In this document: positions 51,601-64,000 of the stretch, piece by piece
How the letters are laid out: the number at the start of each line of letters is the position of its first letter
Position numbering within the stretch: the stretch's first letter is position 1
Assembly: GCA_010645155.1 (NCBI GenBank)
Contig: CM021316.1
Coordinates: 5,414,954 to 5,478,953, forward strand
Reading direction: 5' to 3'
Length of the DNA stretch: 64,000 nucleotides
DNA from: Tigriopus japonicus
Taxonomy: Eukaryota > Arthropoda > Copepoda > Harpacticoida > Harpacticidae
Notes under the pieces: model-generated
Databases searched by the model: none
What the model was told of the DNA's origin: nothing
The model's input: the letters and a program-made list of their open reading frames with translations, nothing else
Translations under genes and position numbers: made by a program

Positions 51601-52317
51601 ATGCCCAAGATCAGTTTCATTAAAACGTTCGATTCGGTCTCTACACCCACACCGCTACTTCTCAATGCTCGAATTGCTAGCAAACCTATGGCTTTTGGTC
51701 GCGGGTTCCTTTTGTCCGTAATCAACGATATCAGTGTTGTTCATGTAGTGGAAGGCGTCCAAGGTGTGGTCCAAAAGATATTCGAATCCGTGCTCAATGG
51801 TACAGGATACTTGGATTCGTCGTTCCTTCAATCAGCTGACAAGAGCGTTTACTATTTTGCCACTACAGCTGAAAGCCAGTTAGCCATTGACCGCGAAACA
51901 GTGAATCGTTTGGCGGGAGAATACGATGTGGCAGAGCGTGACGTTGATAACAACGACAAGGATTTGAAGATCGACAACGCCGAACTGGTGCTGCATGTCA
52001 TTTATGGCCAGGCAATTGTCCGCCATCGCGAGAACATTCAAAAAGATCAGAGTGCACTTGCCTCGCAATTGGCTTGGACGCGAGAAAAGAGTCTCATTCA
52101 GGCAGGCTTCAGTGGCGTTGGCGATTGGACCAAAGGCCAAAAGGCCGAGCTAGTGATGGGACATCGGATTCGTGGCTTCACCGCAGTGGAGATTCATCCA
52201 CGTAATCGTTACCCAGATTTGGTCAGAGATGCATCCAATTATTTCTTTGTGGCCAATGGGGAGAGCAATGGCGGACACAGACGTAAAAGCCGCCACGGGA
52301 AAACAAGAAAGCACTAA
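12521..52317 (+). CDS. Ten: Teneurin (Ten-m/Ten-a type), complete 19-exon gene
   Basis: Type II transmembrane adhesion receptor, known in arthropods from synaptic partner matching and axon guidance. The coding exons are 12521-12644, 13923-14402, 22276-22443, 24706-24818, 24963-25142, 25391-25607, 34687-34881, 35278-35487, 37335-37493, 37963-38142, 39083-39290, 39960-39986, 43097-43285, 43374-43575, 44107-44388, 45596-45817, 45897-46102, 47536-47846 and 47999-52317. Phases agree at all 18 joins and give 2663 residues, a normal teneurin length. Approximate layout: cytoplasmic 1-180, membrane span 181-199, eight EGF repeats 399-670, Cys-rich linker and TTR-like/FN-plug 675-980, NHL propeller about 1053-1435, YD/Rhs barrel about 1450-2350, C-terminal teneurin region to 2663. 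The start ATG has a strong context (CACCATGG), and an in-frame TAG lies at 12488. Arthropods usually carry two paralogues, Ten-m and Ten-a; I cannot tell which this is. Confidence 0.96.
12645..13922 (+). other. Teneurin intron 1
   Basis: 1278 nt, gtaata...ttttcag. A 178-codon open frame inside it (13285-13821) has no recognisable family and is treated as chance. Confidence 0.8.
13923..14402 (+). CDS. Ten: Teneurin exon 2 (cytoplasmic domain and membrane span)
   Basis: Encodes residues 42-201: a Ser/Thr/Gly/Asn-rich cytoplasmic stretch, a basic juxtamembrane patch (HWRMKKDL), and one hydrophobic span, [19 protein letters not shown]. The charge placement fits a type II protein. The acceptor follows tctcttttcag, and the donor is ACAG|gtgagc (phase 1). 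Confidence 0.92.
19148..19164. repeat. (CT)n repeat
   Basis: An uninterrupted CT dinucleotide run inside teneurin intron 2. Confidence 0.85.
19600..20070. other. AT-rich island in teneurin intron 2
   Basis: Noticeably more A/T than its flanks. It has several TTTATC/GATAAA words in both orientations (around 19830-19920) that form an imperfect inverted arrangement. No open frame is present. It may be an old mobile-element remnant or simply low-complexity intron. Confidence 0.4.
21781..21834 (+). CDS. Ten: Candidate alternative cassette exon of teneurin (54 nt)
   Basis: Bounded by ccctttgcag| and ACTA|gtgagt. Its 54 nt are open in the one frame set by exon 2, so inclusion would add 18 residues ([18 protein letters not shown]) just outside the membrane and keep the frame into exon 3. 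I recall no homologue of this segment. It could be chance, so it is left out of the 2663-residue model. Confidence 0.35.
22276..22443 (+). CDS. Ten: Teneurin exon 3 (extracellular stalk)
   Basis: Encodes residues 202-257, starting [15 protein letters not shown]. It is a low-complexity Ser/Thr/Glu-rich linker between the membrane span and the folded ectodomain. Acceptor atttcag|, donor ACGG|gtaagc, phase 1 on both sides, so skipping it would keep the frame. Confidence 0.82.
22444..24705 (+). other. Teneurin intron 3
   Basis: 2262 nt with no recognisable gene. Open frames on both strands look random. Confidence 0.75.
24706..24818 (+). CDS. Ten: Teneurin exon 4 (pre-EGF region)
   Basis: Encodes residues 258-295 with the teneurin hallmark [16 protein letters not shown] followed by [10 protein letters not shown]. 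Donor CAA|gtaagt, phase 0. Confidence 0.92.
24963..25142 (+). CDS. Ten: Teneurin exon 5 (pre-EGF beta-rich region)
   Basis: Encodes residues 296-355, including [20 protein letters not shown], the strongly conserved teneurin block before the first EGF repeat. It ends in a Ser-rich loop. Phase 0 on both sides; donor TCG|gtgagt. Confidence 0.93.
25391..25607 (+). CDS. Ten: Teneurin exon 6 (EGF repeat 1)
   Basis: Encodes residues 356-427. A conserved block ([17 protein letters not shown]) leads into EGF 1, [18 protein letters not shown], with six cysteines. Donor CAAA|gtaagt, phase 1. Confidence 0.94.
26977..27006. repeat. (GT)n run followed by a 12-G tract
   Basis: About seven GT units, then TTA, then twelve consecutive G. 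Polymerase slippage or a consensus error in the G tract is possible. Confidence 0.9.
27575..27614. repeat. (CTG)n(TTG)n trinucleotide repeat
   Basis: Four or five CTG units grade into about eight TTG units. The repeat is intronic, so the Cys-rich reading frame across it is not a gene. Confidence 0.9.
32548..32566. repeat. (GAT)n microsatellite
   Basis: Six GAT units inside teneurin intron 6. Confidence 0.85.
33730..33783. repeat. (CAA)n / (CGA)n compound repeat
   Basis: CAACAACCACAA, then four CGA units, then about eight CAA units. Intronic. Confidence 0.9.
34687..34881 (+). CDS. Ten: Teneurin exon 7 (EGF repeats 2 and 3)
   Basis: Encodes residues 428-492. EGF 2 ([18 protein letters not shown]) has only five cysteines, with Tyr at the third position. 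EGF 3 ([19 protein letters not shown]) has all six. Unpaired cysteines in EGF 2 and EGF 5 are the known basis of covalent teneurin dimers. Phase 1 at both ends, 195 nt. Confidence 0.95.
34882..35277 (+). other. Teneurin intron 7
   Basis: 396 nt, agtaagt...gttgcag; nothing else is visible in it. Confidence 0.85.
35278..35487 (+). CDS. Ten: Teneurin exon 8 (EGF repeats 4 and 5)
   Basis: Encodes residues 493-562. EGF 4 ([14 protein letters not shown]) has a normal cysteine set. EGF 5 ([18 protein letters not shown]) has Phe in place of the third cysteine, leaving one cysteine free, as in EGF 2. Phase 1 at both ends, 210 nt. Confidence 0.95.
35488..37334 (+). other. Teneurin intron 8
   Basis: 1847 nt between EGF 5 and EGF 6. 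No gene or clear structured element seen. Confidence 0.8.
37335..37493 (+). CDS. Ten: Teneurin exon 9 (EGF repeat 6 and most of 7)
   Basis: Encodes residues 563-615: [18 protein letters not shown], then [18 protein letters not shown], with regular spacing. The donor AATG|gtaaat splits a Gly codon that begins the GWNGKHC end of EGF 7 in the next exon. 159 nt, phase 1 at both ends. Confidence 0.94.
37494..37962 (+). other. Teneurin intron 9
   Basis: 469 nt. A pyrimidine-rich end (TCTC runs) leads to the caacag acceptor. No other feature. Confidence 0.85.
37963..38142 (+). CDS. Ten: Teneurin exon 10 (end of EGF 7 and EGF 8)
   Basis: Encodes residues 616-675: GWNGKHC, then EGF 8 [11 protein letters not shown]...[13 protein letters not shown], then an acidic tail [10 protein letters not shown] that leads into the Cys-rich linker. 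180 nt, phase 1 at both ends. Confidence 0.94.
38143..39082 (+). other. Teneurin intron 10
   Basis: 940 nt. Holds a long (CTA)n-type repeat at 38395-38484; otherwise featureless. Confidence 0.85.
38395..38484. repeat. (CTA)n/(TTA)n trinucleotide repeat
   Basis: About 90 nt of imperfect CTA, TTA and CCA units in intron 10. The Ser-rich minus-strand frame over it is a repeat artefact. Confidence 0.9.
39083..39290 (+). CDS. Ten: Teneurin exon 11 (Cys-rich linker)
   Basis: Encodes residues 676-744: the paired-cysteine block [14 protein letters not shown], then [16 protein letters not shown], typical of teneurins between the EGF repeats and the TTR-like domain. Donor GAGAG|gtaagc, phase 2. Confidence 0.94.
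39291..39959 (+). other. Teneurin intron 11
   Basis: 669 nt with short GGAT-type repeats near 39415 and 39522. No gene seen. Confidence 0.8.
39960..39986 (+). CDS. Ten: Teneurin exon 12, a 27-nt microexon
   Basis: Sits between caccaatcag| and GATCG|gtaagt. With the phase-2 ends of exons 11 and 13 it produces [20 protein letters not shown]. Fly teneurins have a closely similar FNES-FW segment at this point, so the microexon appears to encode conserved sequence rather than noise. Its 27 nt preserve the frame, and exon 11 also joins exon 13 directly in frame, so it could be alternatively included. Confidence 0.82.
40256..40312. repeat. (CTA)n/(CAA)n repeat
   Basis: Imperfect trinucleotide run in teneurin intron 12. 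Confidence 0.8.
40618..40702. repeat. (CTT)n(CTA)n compound repeat
   Basis: CTT/CCT units grade into CTA/TTA units, also in intron 12. It is similar in composition to the run at 38395-38484. Confidence 0.8.
43097..43285 (+). CDS. Ten: Teneurin exon 13 (TTR-like domain)
   Basis: Encodes residues 755-816: [20 protein letters not shown] and [15 protein letters not shown], the conserved transthyretin-like carboxypeptidase-regulatory fold of teneurins. Acceptor tgtttcag|, donor CACAA|gtaata, phase 2. Confidence 0.94.
43374..43575 (+). CDS. Ten: Teneurin exon 14 (FN-plug start)
   Basis: Encodes residues 817-884: [17 protein letters not shown] and [18 protein letters not shown], both teneurin hallmarks. 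It follows an 88-nt intron. Donor TTTCAG|gtaaat, phase 0. Confidence 0.94.
43576..44106 (+). other. Teneurin intron 14
   Basis: 531 nt; nothing else seen in it. Confidence 0.85.
44107..44388 (+). CDS. Ten: Teneurin exon 15 (FN-plug)
   Basis: Encodes residues 885-978: [30 protein letters not shown] and [17 protein letters not shown]. This region packs against the base of the barrel in teneurin structures. Phase 0 on both sides; donor CGCCAA|gtaagt. Confidence 0.95.
44389..45595 (+). other. Teneurin intron 15
   Basis: 1207 nt with no recognisable feature beyond a short ATGATGATG run near 45297. Confidence 0.8.
45596..45817 (+). CDS. Ten: Teneurin exon 16 (lead into NHL propeller)
   Basis: Encodes residues 979-1052: [34 protein letters not shown] and GILQKGDG. 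Phase 0 at both ends; donor CACAT|gtgagt. Confidence 0.95.
45897..46102 (+). CDS. Ten: Teneurin exon 17 (first NHL blade)
   Basis: Encodes residues 1053-1120: [12 protein letters not shown], then [20 protein letters not shown], a typical NHL repeat. The preceding intron is only 79 nt. Acceptor tctcaag|, donor CTCAA|gtaagt, phase 2. Confidence 0.93.
46103..47535 (+). other. Teneurin intron 17
   Basis: 1433 nt between NHL blades; no gene or structured repeat noted. Confidence 0.8.
47536..47846 (+). CDS. Ten: Teneurin exon 18 (NHL blades)
   Basis: Encodes residues 1121-1224: [44 protein letters not shown] and ARLAYPKG. The acceptor follows ttattccag, and the donor AAAG|gtaaga splits the Gly of PKG-IAV. 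Confidence 0.94.
47999..52317 (+). CDS. Ten: Teneurin exon 19: NHL end, YD barrel and C-terminal region
   Basis: One 4319-nt exon holds more than half the protein (residues 1225-2663). It begins with NHL repeats ([20 protein letters not shown]), then many YD repeats such as [52 protein letters not shown] and [12 protein letters not shown]. An Rhs-associated core follows near residue 2278 ([10 protein letters not shown]) and NNDPINP near 2349. The last 110 residues align with the teneurin C-terminal-associated region ([14 protein letters not shown], then YPDLVRD) and end in a basic tail, [12 protein letters not shown]. Stop TAA at 52315-52317. Confidence 0.97.
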
Positions 52318-53240
52318 AGTAAAGTTGAACTTAAGGAACGAGACATGGGAATAACACACTCACTCACAACCCAAGAAAAGAAATGCTCAAAGAATCTACT
52401 CGTTAAAGCAAGAAACCGATATCAAGAATATCCCTTACAGAATTGGAAGACTGCCATTCCTCGCAGAAAAAAACCAAGACAAACGGACAAGTGAAAAAAG
52501 TCCGACTGAAAGCAGAGACTTGTAAATTACTGTGATAAATCCGAGATTCCCCGAGAAAGAAAGGAAGGCATAGACGAATACAAAGATGTCCAAATTATGA
52601 TAACTATGATACTGTGCAACAAGAATACCACGTCATTCGCAAGTCTCATCACGCAATCAGAATCCCCCAGTCAAAAAAAACCTCAAAAGGATTCAAATCC
52701 GAGAGCGAATTGCAAAATAGCGAGTGCGAACAAGAAGAAATCATGTTGCAAAGAAAAGATGTTTATGTTTTATTGTTGAGGCTGTGATATTTTATTACCA
52801 CTATGACGAATCATCTCCCCTACCCCTCAAAACTGTTAATGCTCCTGAAGCTCGCTCCCAAAAGAGTGAGTGAGAACTTAAATAATCTCGACACAAATTT
52901 TGTCGAAGCCCCTCTTCAGGCGTTTTTGACTCCCGCTCGTGTACTATCATATGTAAGTGTTTCCTGTCCACTTTTATGTTTAACAATAGCCACCATGATC
53001 GTCATTTGCTGTGTCGTGTTCTAGCCAGATGCAGATGTGATTGGATCCCATCTTAGAGATAGGACAAAGTCATCATAGATCCTGCAGTCGACGCCCACTA
53101 AACTGATTTGGTCGTGATCCGGATTCGGGATGATATTACATGTGCCGCTCTTCCCGGGTCTACCAATTACTACTACATATTACTGCTACCATTACTACTC
53201 GTGTATTACAAACCCACATGTCGCTACTCGATTGAGCGGG

Positions 53241-53246
53241 AATAAA
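53241..53246 (+). terminator. Candidate poly(A) signal for teneurin
   Basis: AATAAA about 0.92 kb downstream of the teneurin stop codon. An ATTAAA variant follows at 53371. Which one is used cannot be told from sequence alone. Confidence 0.45.
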
Positions 53247-54534
53247 CGTATTGAGAGAAAAGTTGCGAAGTTTTCCGTCTTCTTAAGCATTTGGAAATTT
53301 GACGGAGCATAAATTTGGACACACAAGTACAAAAAAAGTTGTCAGTGTTGTTGGCAAAAACTTGTTCCACATTAAAGCGTTATTTCCAAAGTAAAATTTG
53401 ATTGATATTTGTATAATTGAAGTCCATTCTCAATTTTGTATGAGATGTTAAGTTGTTACTCAGTTTATACAAAATCCTGGGAATAGATGGCATCATTATG
53501 ATTTATGAGACACTGGTTAGCTGTGCATGTGCTCTATGAAAGTGTTTACTCAAATGCCAAGACTTCTAACGACACTTTTCATTGTCAGAGTGTTATAACG
53601 AAGATATCTTGTGAATACGTACATCCTAAAAGTAGCACAAATAACTATTAATTCACTTAAAACCTTTAAAACCAACATGTTGGTGCATCTTTTGGTGAAT
53701 TTGTTCAAATTCACTGCAGAGCTGCACCATTTTTGGGGTCATTTTAGGATCCGCGTTAGTAAATGTTCCAGTTGTATGGTATATTTAATTCTTAGACTAA
53801 TATTCCTTTCAAAAGCAGTAATTATAGGGGCTAGAATAATCATTAGACACTTGATTACAGACACAAGTAATAACAGCCACCCTGTTTTTATTTGGAAATG
53901 ATACAAATTTACCCCAAACAAACAAATATTCTAAAACCCAAAGAAATATACAAACAGATAAACAGGCAATTTGTTGGCATCACCCCCTATTTCCTTGAAA
54001 ACATCTAATCAACTGATTCACAGGCAACCTCTATAGCATAGAGCATCTTTAGTCAATAGTTTGAATTTGGAAGAACTAGAGTCTCTAGGAAGAACTAGCT
54101 CGTCCTTTGAGCCGTTCCACCGGTTCCAATTCTGGGATTCGATCATGGATCAAAATCATAATCATGAAGATGCCGGCTCAGTCGTGACGGCCCAAGTTTG
54201 TGAACATGCCGATCTAGCCTAAACTAAAAGCGATCTCGGACAGCCTACAAGAAAAGGAGCGGCTCGGGCCCATTTTCAGCATTGCCAATTATTTCTCGGC
54301 TGTTGATAACTGAAAATTCTATTAAAGGGAAAAAAGTAAACGAACTTTAAAAGACTCAGGTTTATTGAGCCAAGCACAGAATATCATAAACATCTTCTAT
54401 AGCAAGCTTACCACTAAACTAATCATCCTTACAATACTGGATTTTTGAAGATGTGGCTTTTTATAATTGTATTCCACGGCAAAGCTGAGCTGAGTGTGAT
54501 AATAAACACAAACCCTGATTATCAAGTCCAAAAT

Positions 54535-54549
54535 AGAGAGAGAGAGAGA
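54535..54549. repeat. (AG)n run upstream of CYFIP
   Basis: Seven or so AG units about 100 nt before the CYFIP ATG. GA-rich runs near starts can bind GAGA-type factors in arthropods, but that is only an inference here. Confidence 0.7.
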
Positions 54550-54579
54550 TCTCAAGTGGAACTGATCTTGACATGGTGA

Positions 54580-62572
<7,993 letters not shown>

Positions 62573-62750
62573 ACTCAGAAGGATGGCCATGGTACGTAGA
62601 TGATGATTGGGCATGCACCAACCAAGGCATGACAATGCTGTGCTACCTTTTCGATTGATGATCAAGTTCAGCAACGCTATGATTCCCTATGCATTTCTAG
62701 ATTCTATTTAATTTTCCATCGTCATTCAACTTGTGCATCCGCAACATCCA

Positions 62751-62756
62751 AATAAA
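62751..62756 (+). terminator. Poly(A) signal of CYFIP
   Basis: AATAAA 179 nt after the CYFIP stop codon, followed by a T-rich stretch at 62781-62802 suitable as a downstream element. Confidence 0.7.
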
Positions 62757-63498
62757 CGCTTCCATGAATTATCGAAAACATTTATTTTAAGTTTTTTTTT
62801 TCGGAGATATGTCTCCAACCATTCAGATGTATCGGGTGAGAATGAGTCATTAATAATCTAACGGAACATTCATTTGAACGAATACGCCTTCCTCATTAAC
62901 CAACTCCCTTCCATTTATTGTCTTTTGAAAGAATGAATGGCGTAAAGTTTGAAACCACGCGCTTTTGGCTCAAAGTTAAAGGATTTGTTTTCTGAAAGAT
63001 ATTTTTGTTCTTTAGAGGGCTCTTCGTTTTCCCCACTGGGTGTTGCCCAAAGCAAGAGTTCAAAATTACGCGCTTTTTGCATAAAATTTTCTATTTCACA
63101 GATTTTTTACAAAGTTCCTCAAGAAGGATCAAACTAAAAAGAAATTGGGGATTTTTCTCGGGAAGCTTTCAATGAACATCCGAGCAACTTTCATGTAGGC
63201 TTTCAAAAAAGTCTAAAAATCAACATCAAGTACTATGTTCCATTATACTCACGGAACTGAATCCACTTGAAAAGTCATGTTTTAGGCCATAATTCACTTA
63301 TAATTCACCTACGATAAATACTCCCAGCAAAAATTCCGCTGACTCTAATATATTAAAAACTTCCGTTATTCTTTCCAAATAATTGGTAGTGGGTAAAAAT
63401 GGTAAAAATAGACGAATGCATGGCAATCCTGCCGCTCTCTGGACTGTCAGTCACCCTGAATGTTTACATATGAATGTACTTTATGTCCGATCCAAACA

Positions 63499-63506
63499 TT
63501 GGCGCT
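63499..63506 (+). promoter_or_regulatory. E2F-like motif upstream of the last gene (tentative)
   Basis: TTGGCGCT, 33 nt before the ATG at 63539; a second GGCGC word (GGCGCC) abuts the ATG. The family consensus is TTSSCGC-like. A single short match is weak evidence. Confidence 0.2.
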
Positions 63507-63538
63507 TTACAATTCCAAGTTCTTCTAAATCTGGCGCC

Positions 63539-64000
63539 ATGTCTCCGTCGGCCTTGAGTTCCACCACCTTAAACGCCTTATTCAAGGCCCAGGATTTGGG
63601 GGCCGTCATTGAAATGGTCCAACGATTCTTGGATGAAGCCGCTCCCGCCGAATTGCCCGTTTCCTTGAGTAAATTCCTGAATGCGGCCGCCTTTCACTTG
63701 TATTATCACGCCGTAAGCGATCCCGCCCATCAAGCGGGATTAGCCCAATGTCTCAGTCAAACCTTTCAAATCCTAGCCCACGCCCCGTCCCGCCCACCCG
63801 AATTAGCCGACAAATGTCAGAGTGCGGGCTTGAATATCCTCCTGAAACGCTATGTCCTCGATGGCGATTGGACCCATTTGACCTTGGTGGGACGGGCTTT
63901 TTTGGATTTTGTTCACGCTTTAGGACATTCGGCGACGGATTTGGCCCGCTTTCTCAACCATTTATTGTCATTGAGCCGATTTTGCCAAGAGCTTTTGCAA
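63539..64000 (+). CDS. Unidentified protein, N-terminal part (runs off the window)
   Basis: An ATG opens 154 codons with no stop up to the window end, so the frame continues beyond it. The protein begins MSPSALSSTTLNALFKAQDL. Composition is rich in Leu/Ala/His with amphipathic helical spacing, as in alpha-helical repeat proteins. There is no signal peptide or membrane span. Codon use is strongly C/G-ending compared with nearby non-coding DNA, which supports real coding. A large TPR/HEAT-like or separase-like helical protein is possible, but I see no diagnostic motif. Confidence 0.7.
   Translation, partial: MSPSALSSTTLNALFKAQDLGAVIEMVQRFLDEAAPAELPVSLSKFLNAAAFHLYYHAVSDPAHQAGLAQCLSQTFQILAHAPSRPPELADKCQSAGLNILLKRYVLDGDWTHLTLVGRAFLDFVHALGHSATDLARFLNHLLSLSRFCQELLQ

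Larger units (their letters stand above)
62573..63538. other. CYFIP 3' UTR and intergenic spacer
   Basis: About 970 nt. The first 200 nt are CYFIP 3' UTR. A loosely repeated block (62947-62986 and 63058-63097, both with ACGCGCTTTT) has no known role. The last 100 nt should include the promoter of the next gene. Confidence 0.75.

Overview
The window is animal nuclear DNA. Its genes are split by GT-AG introns, many of them only 55-90 nt long, and intergenic and intronic DNA is rich in tri- and tetranucleotide microsatellites. Translated exons match arthropod-type teneurin, CYFIP/Sra-1 and pickpocket-type DEG/ENaC proteins. Compact introns alongside a few large ones suggest a crustacean, possibly a copepod, but the species is inference only.

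Layout: 1-12520 shows no recognisable gene. It is upstream, or possibly 5' untranslated, DNA of the first gene and starts with a perfect 36-bp palindrome. 12521-52317 (+) is a complete teneurin gene. I could trace 19 coding exons whose phases all join; the sum is 7992 nt, or 2663 residues. The order is cytoplasmic domain, one membrane span, eight EGF repeats, Cys-rich linker, TTR-like/FN-plug region, NHL propeller, YD/Rhs barrel and the teneurin C-terminal region. A 27-nt microexon at 39960-39986 is part of it, and an in-phase 54-nt candidate cassette exon lies at 21781-21834. 52318-54645 is intergenic and carries a candidate poly(A) signal.

54646-62572 (+) is a complete CYFIP/Sra-1 gene of 15 exons (3792 nt, 1263 residues), the Rac1-binding subunit of the WAVE regulatory complex. 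Its introns are 61-78 nt except intron 1 (459 nt) and intron 6 (2848 nt). Intron 6 contains a whole DEG/ENaC (pickpocket-like) channel gene on the opposite strand (59716-57115, 3 exons, 824 residues). At the right edge, 63539-64000 (+) opens an unidentified helical protein that runs out of the window.

Teneurin is a trans-synaptic adhesion receptor, CYFIP links Rac to Arp2/3-driven actin assembly, and the nested gene encodes a sodium-channel subunit. All three are often neuronal, but nothing in the sequence shows that they are co-regulated. Exon limits come from reading frames, splice consensus and remembered family conservation; no transcript or database comparison was possible.
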